A stretch of DNA of 64,000 bases from JAJDIA01 sp031555735 (GCA_031555735.1 JAVBUE010000021.1:1-64000); one strand, 5' to 3'; shown: positions 25,190-33,897, numbered from the stretch's first letter. Notes: generated by a model not told the origin, from the letters alone. Program-made: numbers and translations.

Positions 25190-25594
25190 ATGCTTGATCT
25201 CACTACACCTTCGCTCTTATTTTCGGCCATCTCGCTGATTATGCTGGCTTACACGAACCGTTTTTTGTCGTATGCCGTCGTGGTCCGCACCCTGAAGGAA
25301 AAACACGAGCAAAACTACGATCCGCGGAATATCGCCCAGATCGCCAACCTCAGCAAACGGCTTTACCTCCTGCGCGCCATGCAGATACTGGGCATCCTCA
25401 GCCTGTTGTTTTGTGTAGTTGCCATGTTCTTTGTCTATATCTCCTGGCAGGTGATTGCCGTCTGGATATTCGGTATCGCGCTCCTGTTTCTGGCGGCCTC
25501 ACTCTGTATATGTATCTGGGAGATAAACATTTCCATCAAAGCGCTGGAAATCCATTTGTCGGATATCGGTTCTAAAGAGAAGTTAAAACGATGA
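25190..25594 (+). CDS. DUF2721 family membrane protein
   Basis: This 134-residue protein has three hydrophobic segments (about 6-28, 66-90 and 93-115) and no signal peptide, consistent with the DUF2721 inner-membrane family of unknown function. The middle segment is preceded by a basic stretch (ANLSKRLYLLRA). The start is placed by the promoter at 25153-25160. Nothing nearby indicates its job. Confidence 0.8.
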   Translation: MLDLTTPSLLFSAISLIMLAYTNRFLSYAVVVRTLKEKHEQNYDPRNIAQIANLSKRLYLLRAMQILGILSLLFCVVAMFFVYISWQVIAVWIFGIALLFLAASLCICIWEINISIKALEIHLSDIGSKEKLKR

Positions 25595-25621
25595 TTTTTG
25601 TTTAATTTTCTTTTGAAATGT

Positions 25622-25652
25622 TTTGGTAGTTACTCAGGAACATCTATCTTTG
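25622..25652 (+). promoter_or_regulatory. Promoter of the tRNA-Glu/rpsT transcript
   Basis: TTTG (25622-25625), 19 bp, TATCTTTG (25645-25652): a full match to the primary promoter. It would drive the first tRNA-Glu and rpsT together. Confidence 0.75.
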
Positions 25653-25710
25653 CACACGCAATCAGAAAAAGCACCCTTACAGGGAGTAAAAAAGAGCGCA
25701 TTGACATGCT

Positions 25711-25782
25711 GGCCCATTCGTCTATCGGTTAGGACGCAAGATTTTCATTCTTGAAAGAGGGGTTCGATTCCCCTATGGGCTA
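25711..25782 (+). tRNA. tRNA-Glu (anticodon TTC), copy 1
   Basis: A 72-base cloverleaf with anticodon loop ATTTTCATT (TTC), T-arm GGGGTTCGATTCCCC and acceptor GGCCCAT/ATGGGCT. It is identical over its length to the copy at 26136-26207 and lies 34 bases before the rpsT ATG. Confidence 0.97.
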
Positions 25783-25816
25783 CAATTAATAATATAGAAA
25801 AAGAAGAAAAAGAGAC

Positions 25817-26071
25817 ATGGCAAATCACAAGTCATCGCTTAAAAGAATCCGTCAGACGAACGCTCGCCGTTTGCATAACAGATACTATGCCAAGACAGCC
25901 AGAAACGCTATGCGTGCGCTGCGTATCCTTGAAGACAAAAAGGAAGCCGAAGCATTGTATCCGAAAGTATGCTCCATGCTGGATAAGCTTGCCAAAAAGA
26001 ACGTTATTCATAAGAATAAAGCCGGCAACCTGAAATCCAAACTGGCCAAGCACGTCAATAAACTGGCTTAA
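25817..26071 (+). CDS. rpsT: Ribosomal protein S20
   Basis: This 84-residue basic, helical protein of the small subunit helps fold 16S rRNA. It starts ANHKSSLKRIRQTNARRLHN and ends GNLKSKLAKHVNKLA, as the family does. It is transcribed behind a tRNA-Glu gene and is followed by its own terminator and a second tRNA-Glu, so it sits as a protein gene between two identical tRNA genes. Confidence 0.97.
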   Translation: MANHKSSLKRIRQTNARRLHNRYYAKTARNAMRALRILEDKKEAEALYPKVCSMLDKLAKKNVIHKNKAGNLKSKLAKHVNKLA

Positions 26072-26096
26072 GCAAGAGGTTTAACTCCCCATATCA

Positions 26097-26127
26097 GGAA
26101 AGCCGGACTGCCAAGCCCGGCTTTTTA
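26097..26127 (+). terminator. Terminator after rpsT
   Basis: The stem AGCCGG/CCGGCT with a nine-base loop is followed by TTTTT, nine bases before the second tRNA-Glu. Read-through would be needed to express that tRNA from the upstream promoter. Confidence 0.7.
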
Positions 26128-26135
26128 AGCCTAAT

Positions 26136-26207
26136 GGCCCATTCGTCTATCGGTTAGGACGCAAGATTTTCATTCTTGAAAGAGGGGTTCGATTCCCCTA
26201 TGGGCTA
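26136..26207 (+). tRNA. tRNA-Glu (anticodon TTC), copy 2
   Basis: This is identical to the tRNA-Glu at 25711-25782 across 72 bases; the flanks differ. It is followed directly by a strong terminator. Confidence 0.97.
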
Positions 26208-26216
26208 CTTCCGCAA

Positions 26217-26254
26217 AGAAGACCGCTTCGATTCCGAGGCGGTCTTCTTTTTTT
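26217..26254 (+). terminator. Terminator after the second tRNA-Glu
   Basis: The stem AAGAAGACCGC/GCGGTCTTCTT is followed by a long T-run. Confidence 0.9.
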
Positions 26255-26314
26255 TGCCGACTGCAATTGCCTCTGTTACCTGAGCCGTCTGCGTGCGGTA
26301 ATACCTGAAGTAAC

Positions 26315-26358
26315 GACGGTGTTTTTATGTTATTTTTACACCCAATAAAAATGCCGTC
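26315..26358. promoter_or_regulatory. Dyad upstream of the gyrB promoter
   Basis: GACGGTGTTTTTAT (26315-26328) pairs with ATAAAAATGCCGTC (26345-26358) at 12 of 14 positions across a 16-base gap. It ends 14 bases before the gyrB -7 element TATATTTG (26373-26380), where a regulator would act. Confidence 0.4.
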
Positions 26359-26372
26359 TGAAGAATAGTGAG

Positions 26373-26380
26373 TATATTTG
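26373..26380 (+). promoter_or_regulatory. -7 promoter element of gyrB
   Basis: TATATTTG matches TAnnTTTG, 52 bases before the ATG. No clear -33 TTG is visible; the upstream space is taken by the dyad at 26315-26358. Confidence 0.5.
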
Positions 26381-26432
26381 TTAACTTTTTCAGAAACAGA
26401 GAAATTATTGATTTATAAAGGAAATATCACGT

Positions 26433-28388
26433 ATGAGTGAAGAGATCAGAAACACTAACGGAGAGTATTCTGCGGATAGTATCCAGGTATTGGAAGGATT
26501 AGAGGCCGTACGCAAACGGCCGGCCATGTATATCGGCGATATCAGCGAAAAGGGGCTCCACCACTTAGTGTATGAAGTAGTTGACAACTCCATCGACGAA
26601 GCATTAGCCGGTTATTGCAATAATGTCATTGTCACCATCAATGAAGACAATTCCATCTCCGTAATCGACGACGGACGCGGTATCCCGGTTGATTATCACG
26701 AGAAAGAAGGCAAATCCGCCCTGGAAGTAGTACTGACCGTACTGCATGCCGGAGGTAAATTTGATAAAGGATCCTATAAAGTATCCGGTGGGTTGCACGG
26801 CGTGGGGGTATCCTGCGTAAACGCATTATCCACCTACCTGAAAGCCGAAGTACGCCGCGACGGGAAACTCTATATGCAGGAATTCTCGCAAGGCAAACCC
26901 CTGCACGATATCCAGGTGGTAGGAACATCCACCGATACCGGGACGACGATCACCTTCAAGCCCGACGGTTCGATCTTCACCGTACTGGAATACAAATACG
27001 ACATCCTCGCCAACCGTCTGCGCGAATTAGCCTACCTCAATGCGGGGATCAACCTGACGCTGATCGACAAACGCGTCCGCAAAGACGATGGCACCTGCAA
27101 GACCGAACTGTTCCACTCGGAAGAAGGGCTGAAAGAATTCGTCCGCTTCATCGACCGTTCCAAAGAAAAGCTGGTGGAAGACGTGATCCATATCGTCACC
27201 GAAAAGCAGGGGATCCCCGTGGAAGTGGCGATGACCTACAATACATCGTACAACGAAAGTGTTTTCTCCTACGTAAACGATATCAACACCATTGAAGGAG
27301 GCACGCACCTGGCCGGTTTCCGCCGCGGATTGACCCGTACGCTGAAGAAATATGCCGAAGATTCCAAACTGCTCGAAAAAGCGAAGGTGGAGATCCAGGG
27401 CGACGACTTCCGCGAAGGGCTTACCGCCGTCATCTCCATCAAAGTGGCCGAGCCGCAGTTCGAAGGACAGACAAAGACGAAACTGGGTAACAGCGAAGTG
27501 ACCGGAGCCGTGGACCAGGCGATCGGCGAAGCGCTGGGTTATTTCCTCGAAGAACATCCGCGGGAAGCAAAGATCATCGTCGATAAAGTGATCCTTGCCG
27601 CCCAGGCACGCCATGCCGCCCGGAAGGCACGCGAACTGGTACAACGCAAGTCGCCGCTCTCCGGTGGCGGACTGCCGGGCAAACTGGCCGACTGTTCCTC
27701 GAAAGACGCCACCATCTGCGAACTCTTCCTCGTCGAAGGGGACTCGGCAGGCGGTACGGCCAAGCAGGGACGCGACCGTATGTTCCAGGCCATCCTCCCG
27801 CTGCGCGGAAAGATCCTGAACGTGGAGAAAGCGATGGAACATAAGATCTTCGAAAGCGAAGAAATCCAGAATATTTTCCGCGCCATGGGTGTGACCATCG
27901 GAACGGAAGAAGACCCGAAGGCATTGAACCTCGACAAGCTGCGCTATCATAAGGTGATCATCATGACCGATGCCGACGTGGACGGAAGCCACATCGCCAC
28001 ACTGATCCTCACCTTCTTCTTCCGTAAGATGCGCGCGCTGATAGACAACGGATATGTGTATCTGGCTACTCCTCCCCTCTACCTCTGCAAACGGGGAAAG
28101 GCGGAAGAATACTGCTGGAACGACCAGCAGCGCCAGTCGTTTATCGACCGCTATGCCGGTGGCAACGAAAACCTGGTCCATACCCAACGGTACAAAGGTT
28201 TGGGAGAAATGAACGACCACCAGTTGTGGGATACGACCATGAACCCGGAAAACCGTACGCTCAAGCAGATCACGATCGATAATGCCATCGATGCCGACAA
28301 CATCTTCTCCATGCTCATGGGCGAAGAGGTAGGGCCGCGCCGTGAATTTATCGAAGACAACGCAACATACGCGCATATCGACGCCTAA
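26433..28388 (+). CDS. gyrB: DNA gyrase subunit B
   Basis: This 651-residue subunit supplies the ATPase of DNA gyrase, which introduces negative supercoils. The GHKL ATPase domain shows VDNSIDEALAG and DDGRGIPVD; the transducer domain follows; the TOPRIM domain has LVEGDSAGG and DADVDGSHI. The C-terminal block HTQRYKGLGEMN is GyrB/ParE-wide, and the N-terminal KRPAMYIGD and the overall length fit GyrB. It heads a plus-strand run (C26/M19 fusion, glutaminyl cyclase, sufE) with gaps of 12, 17 and 11 bases. gyrA is not in the window. Confidence 0.96.
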   Translation: MSEEIRNTNGEYSADSIQVLEGLEAVRKRPAMYIGDISEKGLHHLVYEVVDNSIDEALAGYCNNVIVTINEDNSISVIDDGRGIPVDYHEKEGKSALEVVLTVLHAGGKFDKGSYKVSGGLHGVGVSCVNALSTYLKAEVRRDGKLYMQEFSQGKPLHDIQVVGTSTDTGTTITFKPDGSIFTVLEYKYDILANRLRELAYLNAGINLTLIDKRVRKDDGTCKTELFHSEEGLKEFVRFIDRSKEKLVEDVIHIVTEKQGIPVEVAMTYNTSYNESVFSYVNDINTIEGGTHLAGFRRGLTRTLKKYAEDSKLLEKAKVEIQGDDFREGLTAVISIKVAEPQFEGQTKTKLGNSEVTGAVDQAIGEALGYFLEEHPREAKIIVDKVILAAQARHAARKARELVQRKSPLSGGGLPGKLADCSSKDATICELFLVEGDSAGGTAKQGRDRMFQAILPLRGKILNVEKAMEHKIFESEEIQNIFRAMGVTIGTEEDPKALNLDKLRYHKVIIMTDADVDGSHIATLILTFFFRKMRALIDNGYVYLATPPLYLCKRGKAEEYCWNDQQRQSFIDRYAGGNENLVHTQRYKGLGEMNDHQLWDTTMNPENRTLKQITIDNAIDADNIFSMLMGEEVGPRREFIEDNATYAHIDA

Positions 28389-28400
28389 AAACGACTCGCT

Positions 28401-30176
28401 ATGAATACGCAAGTCCGTCGTCCGAACATCGAACAACTGTACAGGGAAGCGGACGACTATACACCGGCTACCGCCACGCATCGTCCGCCCCTGATCGGCA
28501 TTTCCGCCAACCGGAAAGACGGGCTTTCGTGCCTTGCGGAAACCTATATCCAGTCCGTACTCGATGCCGAAGGAACACCGGTACTGATCCCGGTGATGAC
28601 GGATATTGCCGCTCTTACCGCCATTGTCTCCACCCTGGATGGGCTGATCATGACCGGAGGAGGTGATATCAATCCGCTCTACCTCGGCGAAGAACCTGTG
28701 CCTCAATTACAGGATGTAGATCCTTTTCGCGACGAGTATGACCTCCTCCTGATCCGGCTGGCTTCCAACCGCCAGATTCCCCTGATGGGTATCTGCCGCG
28801 GACATCAACTGATCAATGTAGCGTTCGGCGGGAGCATCTACCAGGATATCCAGACGCAACATGTACAGCCTTGTATCAAGCACAGCCAGTCGATGGCGCG
28901 TGAACAGGCGTCGCATACGATCCGGCTGGAGCCGGTTCAATCGCTGCTCCGGATGATCTGGCAGGATAAACGGGCGCTGGTCAATTCGTTCCACCACCAG
29001 GCGATCAAAGAAGTGGCGCCCGGGTTTATCGCCACAGCCACTGCCCCCGACGGGATCAACGAAGCGATGGAGCATCCGGAGAAAAGTATCTTCAGCGTGC
29101 AATGGCATCCCGAAGCAATGGCGCCACAGGGTGATCCTTTCATGCAGGCGCTTTTCCGGTTGCAGGTAACTGCCGCCGATCTGTTCCGGCAGGCAAAAGA
29201 GATCCATGCGAACATCCTGACACTCGATTCACATACGGATACGCCCATGCTCTTCCCCCGCTTCGACCTGGGAAAGAAAGAAGGAGGCAAGGTAAACCTC
29301 CCCCTGATGGAAGAAGGACGGATCGACGCCGCCTTCATGGTAGCCTATATCCCGCAGGGTGAACGTGACGACGCGTCGCTGAAAGCCGCTACCGCATACG
29401 CCGTGGAACGCCTGACGGAAGTCAAACGCCAGGAGAAGTTACATCCCAACCGGATGGGGATCGCCTATACCGCACACGATCCGGTCTTATTAAAAGGCGA
29501 AGGCAAGAAAGCCATCTTCCTGGGGATCGAGAACGGGTATGCGCTGGGGAAAGACATCGGGAACCTCGCCATGTTCAAACAGATGGGCGTTTCCTATATC
29601 ACCCTCTGCCACAACGGCGACAACGATCTATGCGACTCTACCAAAGGACAAAACGAATGGAACGGCCTGAGTCCTTTCGGGAAGGATGTAGTCCGGGAAA
29701 TGAACCGGCTGGGTATGATGATTGACGTGTCGCATGCGGCGGAAAGCACGTTCTATGATGTACTGAAAACCAGCCGTTATCCGGTGATCGCCTCCCATTC
29801 GTCCGCTCGCGCCTTGTGTAATCATCCGCGCAACCTGACCGATGATCAGATCGTTGCGCTGGCCAAACAAGGTGGAGTGGTACAGGTATGCCTGTACAAA
29901 GGGTTTATCAATCCCAACCCGGACAAGGCCTCCCTGGAAGGAGTAGTCAAACATATCAACCACATCGTCCGGCTGGCAGGCATCGACCATGTGGGGATCG
30001 GCTCCGATTTCGATGGCGACGGGGAAGTAATCGGTTGCCGCGCGGCAAACGAACTGATCAACATCACCGTCCGCCTGCTGAAAGAAGGCTATGGGGAAGA
30101 AGACCTCCGGAAAATATGGGGAGGGAATCTGATCCGTGTAATGGCCGCCGTGCAGGCTGCTGACAAAACGCATTAA
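28401..30176 (+). CDS. Fusion of a C26-type glutamine amidotransferase domain and an M19 dipeptidase
   Basis: This 591-residue protein joins two enzymes. Residues about 30-265 are a class I glutamine-amidotransferase fold of the gamma-glutamyl-GABA hydrolase type (peptidase C26): nucleophile C132 in MGICRGHQL, with H236 and E238 in QWHPEA. Residues about 272-585 are a renal-dipeptidase-type zinc peptidase (M19): DSHTD (277-281), GIENGYAL, DVSHAA, ASHSSARAL and the late SDFDGDGE. No signal peptide is seen, so it is probably cytoplasmic. Cutting gamma-glutamyl bonds and then dipeptides would suit turnover of gamma-glutamyl peptides or cell-wall fragments; this is inference. Confidence 0.88.
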   Translation: MNTQVRRPNIEQLYREADDYTPATATHRPPLIGISANRKDGLSCLAETYIQSVLDAEGTPVLIPVMTDIAALTAIVSTLDGLIMTGGGDINPLYLGEEPVPQLQDVDPFRDEYDLLLIRLASNRQIPLMGICRGHQLINVAFGGSIYQDIQTQHVQPCIKHSQSMAREQASHTIRLEPVQSLLRMIWQDKRALVNSFHHQAIKEVAPGFIATATAPDGINEAMEHPEKSIFSVQWHPEAMAPQGDPFMQALFRLQVTAADLFRQAKEIHANILTLDSHTDTPMLFPRFDLGKKEGGKVNLPLMEEGRIDAAFMVAYIPQGERDDASLKAATAYAVERLTEVKRQEKLHPNRMGIAYTAHDPVLLKGEGKKAIFLGIENGYALGKDIGNLAMFKQMGVSYITLCHNGDNDLCDSTKGQNEWNGLSPFGKDVVREMNRLGMMIDVSHAAESTFYDVLKTSRYPVIASHSSARALCNHPRNLTDDQIVALAKQGGVVQVCLYKGFINPNPDKASLEGVVKHINHIVRLAGIDHVGIGSDFDGDGEVIGCRAANELINITVRLLKEGYGEEDLRKIWGGNLIRVMAAVQAADKTH

Positions 30177-30193
30177 AAAACTGTTTTAGTAGT

Positions 30194-31180
30194 ATGAAAC
30201 ATCTATTCATCCTTGCATTAAGCCTGTCATTCATGTCGTGTGGACAAAAAGGGGCAAGCGAAGGTTCTGCTGCCAATGCCATCGTAAAACCGGTCACGAC
30301 CGCAGCTCCGGAGTTCAATGCCGACAGCGCCTACGCCCAGATAGCCCGGCAGGTCAGCTTCGGCCCGCGTGTACCGAATACGGTCGCGCATAAAGCCTGT
30401 GGTGATTATCTCGTCAGCGAACTGACACGTTTCGGCGCCCGCCTTTTCGTGCAGGACTGTATCCTCACAGCTTACGACGGGACTAAACTGAATGCCCGTA
30501 ATATCATTGGATCCTATGATCCGGATAATAAAAAACGTGTCCTGCTGTTCGCGCACTGGGATTCACGCCCGTTTGCCGACCATGATCCCGACAAAGCCAA
30601 CCACCATACACCGATCGACGGGGCCGACGATGGAGGAAGCGGCGTTGGCGTACTGCTTGAAATAGCCCGTCTGATCGGACAAAAAGCGCCGGGTATCGGT
30701 ATCGATATCATCTTCTTTGATGCGGAAGATTATGGCGAACCGGCTTTCGACAAAAGCCGACCCGGCGACTGGTGGTGCCTGGGCACACAGTTCTGGGCTA
30801 AGAACCCGCACGTACGTAATTATAAAGCCGACTATGGCATCCTGTTGGATATGGTCGGAGCCAAGGGAGCGACGTTCTTTAAGGAAGGGTATTCGGTACA
30901 ATACGCCGCACCTATTGTAGAGAAAGTGTGGAGCAAAGCCCGCGATCTCGGCTATGGAAAGTTTTTTATCAATGCGGAAAGTGGGGGGGGGATCATAGAT
31001 GATCATCTGTATGTGATCCAGGGACGGGGTATCCCCTGCATCGATATCATCAACCTGGATCCGGATAACCATCACAGTTTTGCCTCTTACTGGCATACCG
31101 TGAATGACACGATGGCCAATATCGACCGGGAAACCCTGAAAGCAGTAGGACAAACCGTACTGGAAGTAATCTACCAATAA
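30194..31180 (+). CDS. Type II glutaminyl-peptide cyclotransferase (M28-fold lipoprotein)
   Basis: This 328-residue enzyme cyclises N-terminal glutamine to pyroglutamate on exported proteins. It has a lipoprotein-like signal ending in SFMSC (C16). Zinc ligands are D145 or D146 in GADDGGSG, E178 in DAEDYG and H301 in YWHTVND; likely catalytic acids are D219 and the DD at 269-270. AHWDSRPFADHDPD is typical of the bacterial type II enzymes described in Porphyromonas and relatives. Residues G264-G266 are encoded by nine consecutive G (30983-30991), a slippage-prone tract just before the catalytic aspartate and the last zinc ligand. A general M28 aminopeptidase is the alternative. Confidence 0.85.
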   Translation: MKHLFILALSLSFMSCGQKGASEGSAANAIVKPVTTAAPEFNADSAYAQIARQVSFGPRVPNTVAHKACGDYLVSELTRFGARLFVQDCILTAYDGTKLNARNIIGSYDPDNKKRVLLFAHWDSRPFADHDPDKANHHTPIDGADDGGSGVGVLLEIARLIGQKAPGIGIDIIFFDAEDYGEPAFDKSRPGDWWCLGTQFWAKNPHVRNYKADYGILLDMVGAKGATFFKEGYSVQYAAPIVEKVWSKARDLGYGKFFINAESGGGIIDDHLYVIQGRGIPCIDIINLDPDNHHSFASYWHTVNDTMANIDRETLKAVGQTVLEVIYQ

Positions 31181-31191
31181 CAAACACTCCC

Positions 31192-31614
31192 ATGACAATC
31201 AACGAAACCCAGGATCAGTTCATTGAAGAATTTACCGCGTTCGAAGACTGGATGGACCGCTACTCCCTGCTGATCGAACTGGGTAACGCGCTACCTCCTT
31301 TAGAGGAGAAGTATAAGAACGAGAGCAACCTGATCGAAGGATGCCAGAGCCGTGTATGGCTGCAAGCTGATTATGAGGAGGGAAAGATTCACTTCAGCGG
31401 TGAAAGCGATGCTGTGATCGTCAAAGGAATTGTGTCGATGCTGATCCGGATCCTCTCCGGCCATACCCCACAGGAGATACTGGAAGCCGATCTCTACTTC
31501 ATCGAGCAGACCGGCCTGCGGGCGCACCTCTCCCCCACCCGCTCCAACGGGCTGTTGTCTATGGTCAAACAAATGCGGATGTATGCCCTGGCCTTCCAGG
31601 CGAAAGGGAATTAG
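31192..31614 (+). CDS. sufE: SufE-type sulfur-transfer protein
   Basis: This 140-residue protein takes persulfide sulfur from the cysteine desulfurase SufS and hands it to the SufBCD scaffold. The accepting cysteine is C51 in NLIEGCQSRVW. The gene is on the opposite strand from the sufBCD and sufS genes, 11 bases after the glutaminyl cyclase gene. Its stop codon overlaps that of the converging rnhB. Confidence 0.93.
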   Translation: MTINETQDQFIEEFTAFEDWMDRYSLLIELGNALPPLEEKYKNESNLIEGCQSRVWLQADYEEGKIHFSGESDAVIVKGIVSMLIRILSGHTPQEILEADLYFIEQTGLRAHLSPTRSNGLLSMVKQMRMYALAFQAKGN

Positions 31615-32210
31615 AAATCGAGCGTCAGTTGCTCCGGCAGCAGGGTAAACGTCTTGCGATGGTAAGGCGTGATACCCAGGCGGCGGATCGCTTCGCGGTG
31701 GGCGCGTGTGGGATAGCCTTTATTCCCCGCCCAGTCGTAGCCGGGATACTGAACCGCCAACGCATCCATATAATCATCCCGATAAGTCTTTGCCAGCACG
31801 GAAGCGGCTGCGATGGAAAGATATTTCCCGTCGCCTTTGACCACTGTCGTATGGGGGATGGAAGGATAGGGAGTAAACCGGTTACCGTCGATCAGCAGAT
31901 GTTCCGGTTTCATCCGCAATTGATCGATCGCCCGGTGCATGGCCAGGAAAGAGGCATTCAGGATATTGATACGGTCGATCTCTTCGGGCGTAACCACACC
32001 GACAGCCCAGGCTAACGCTTCCTGCTCGATCAGCGGACGAAGGGCGTACCGTTTCTTCTCACTCAACTGCTTACTGTCGTTCAGTTCTTCCTGGCAGAAA
32101 CCGGGAGGCAGGATCACCGCCGCGGCAAAGACAGCGCCGGCCAGGCATCCGCGTCCGGCTTCATCACAGCCGGCCTCCAGGCGATCGGGCAACAGACAGG
32201 GTAAAAGCAT
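31611..32210 (-). CDS. rnhB: Ribonuclease HII
   Basis: This 199-residue nuclease cuts at ribonucleotides embedded in DNA. The N-terminal block AGCDEAGRGCLAGAV carries the first two catalytic acids, and the DGNRFTPYP and KGDGKYLSIAAASVLAKTYRD segments complete the site. The frame extends nine codons upstream, but MLLPCLLPDRLEAGCDEAGRG matches the family start and leaves an eight-base gap to the VanZ gene. Confidence 0.95.
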   Translation of the reverse strand: MLLPCLLPDRLEAGCDEAGRGCLAGAVFAAAVILPPGFCQEELNDSKQLSEKKRYALRPLIEQEALAWAVGVVTPEEIDRINILNASFLAMHRAIDQLRMKPEHLLIDGNRFTPYPSIPHTTVVKGDGKYLSIAAASVLAKTYRDDYMDALAVQYPGYDWAGNKGYPTRAHREAIRRLGITPYHRKTFTLLPEQLTLDF

Positions 32211-32217
32211 CACATAC

Positions 32218-32634
32218 TTATTTTTTCGCTCGCGCACGTTTCTGCACCCAGGGACGTATCACCCACCAGGCAATGGCCGTTGCCGTCGATACCCCCAGCG
32301 TATTGGCCAGGAGATCGAACCAGTCGCCCGACCGGTAGGAGGTCATTACTCCTTGCAGTATTTCAATCATCCCGCTGAAAAGGATCGGGCATATCGTTCC
32401 TCCCACAAAGCCATGTTTGTAGGAAAACAATCCCTTGCGGTGTGTCAACAGGAACTCCAGCCATAACATCCCCGCCATTCCGCCATACATACAGAAATGA
32501 ACCAGTTTATCAAAATGCGGGAACATCGGAATATCCTCCAGTTGGGGCGGGTGAAAGAACGACAGATAGATCACCGTCGATATGATCAACAACGAAAAGG
32601 GATATTGCCGGATATAGTAGAATGCCTTCCGCAT
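32218..32634 (-). CDS. VanZ-family membrane protein
   Basis: This 138-residue protein has about four hydrophobic helices and the VanZ-type FDKLVHFCMYGGMAGML segment. VanZ homologues can confer low teicoplanin resistance in Gram-positives, but in Bacteroidota the role is unknown. The C-terminus is basic (VQKRARAKK). The start at 32634 lies four bases after the sufS stop, in the unit sufS-vanZ-rnhB. Confidence 0.85.
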   Translation of the reverse strand: MRKAFYYIRQYPFSLLIISTVIYLSFFHPPQLEDIPMFPHFDKLVHFCMYGGMAGMLWLEFLLTHRKGLFSYKHGFVGGTICPILFSGMIEILQGVMTSYRSGDWFDLLANTLGVSTATAIAWWVIRPWVQKRARAKK

Positions 32635-32638
32635 AGGA

Positions 32639-33853
32639 TCAGAACATATCTTTGACCCGATGGATACCCGCCACAAGGGCATCCACCTCATCCCGGGTGT
32701 TGTAAAAGGAGAAAGAGGCACGCACCGCGCCCTCGATACCCAGGCGGTGCATCAACGGTTGGGCGCAATGATGGCCGGTTCGCACGGCAATACCCAGCCG
32801 GTCCAGCAACATGCCCATATCATACGGATGGATATTCCCCACCAGGAAAGAGATCACACTGCTTTTATCCGCCGCCTGTCCGAAGAAACGCATGCCTTCG
32901 ATGGAGGCAAGGCGCTCGGTGGCGTAATGCAACAGCCCGTGCTCGTATGCCGCTATTTCTTCTATGCCCAGCCGATCCACATAATCCAATGCTTCGGCAA
33001 GGGCGGTACTGCCGATAAAGTCGGGCGTGCCGGCTTCAAACTTATACGGCAGCTCATTGAATACCGTCTTTTCAAACGATACCGTGGCGATCATCTCTCC
33101 GCCACCCTGATAAGGGGGTAACTGTTCGAGCCATTTTTCTTTGCCATACAGTACACCCATTCCGGTAGGCCCATATATTTTATGGGCGGAGAAGACGTAG
33201 AAGTCGGCATCCAGGTCTTGCACATCCACCGGGATATGCGGTACGGCCTGGGCGCCGTCGATCAATACCGGGATATCCCGGAGATGGGCTTCCGCGACCA
33301 GTTCCTTTACCGGATTGACCGTCCCCAACACATTCGACACATGGGTGAATGCCACCAGACGGGTACGTTCGTTCAGTAGTTGACGGAACGCATCCAGTTC
33401 CAATTCGCCTCGCTCATTCATGGGAACGACCTTCAGGACAATCCCTTTTTTGGTTTCCTGCAACTGCCAGGGCACGATGTTGGAATGGTGCTCCATGACG
33501 GTGACGACCACTTCATCCCCTTCCTTCAGGAAAGCATCCGCAAAGCTGGAAGCGACGAGGTTGATCGATTCCGTTGTTCCCCGTGTAAAAATAATCTCGT
33601 TGGACGAACGGGCATGCAAGAACCGCTGCACCCGCTTCCGGGCGTTCTCATGCGCCTCGGTAGCCGCCTGGCTCAGGAAATGGACACCGCGGTGAACGTT
33701 GGCATTCACATTGTAATACCCACTTTCGATCCGCTCCACCACACAGCGCGGCTTCTGCGTCGTAGCCGCATTATCCAGGTATATGAGGGGTTTATTGTAA
33801 ACGGAATTCCCCAGTATCGGAAAGTCGTTCCGGATGGCTTGTATATCTAACAT
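32639..33853 (-). CDS. sufS: Cysteine desulfurase SufS
   Basis: This 404-residue PLP enzyme removes sulfur from cysteine for Fe-S clusters. The PLP lysine is in FSAHKIYGPTG and the persulfide cysteine in RTGHHCAQPL, the group II arrangement that needs SufE. The start at 33853 follows the -7 element TATCTTTG at 33898-33905 (minus strand), which excludes the longer frame to 33940. A repeat (R2a) and a VOC-GNAT gene separate it from sufD, and it has its own promoter. Confidence 0.95.
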   Translation of the reverse strand: MLDIQAIRNDFPILGNSVYNKPLIYLDNAATTQKPRCVVERIESGYYNVNANVHRGVHFLSQAATEAHENARKRVQRFLHARSSNEIIFTRGTTESINLVASSFADAFLKEGDEVVVTVMEHHSNIVPWQLQETKKGIVLKVVPMNERGELELDAFRQLLNERTRLVAFTHVSNVLGTVNPVKELVAEAHLRDIPVLIDGAQAVPHIPVDVQDLDADFYVFSAHKIYGPTGMGVLYGKEKWLEQLPPYQGGGEMIATVSFEKTVFNELPYKFEAGTPDFIGSTALAEALDYVDRLGIEEIAAYEHGLLHYATERLASIEGMRFFGQAADKSSVISFLVGNIHPYDMGMLLDRLGIAVRTGHHCAQPLMHRLGIEGAVRASFSFYNTRDEVDALVAGIHRVKDMF

Positions 33854-33897
33854 TGTTTCAGTCTTTATTGTATATGACCAATTGTATATACCAACGG

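Noticed and set aside
27027..28706. Long open frame opposite gyrB (559 codons, minus strand)
   Set aside because: It mirrors the codon pattern of gyrB, has no family resemblance, and the sense gene has all its motifs.
31608..31616. Overlap of the sufE and rnhB stop codons as antisense control
   Set aside because: The four-base overlap of converging stops is common in compact genomes and gives no sign of regulation.
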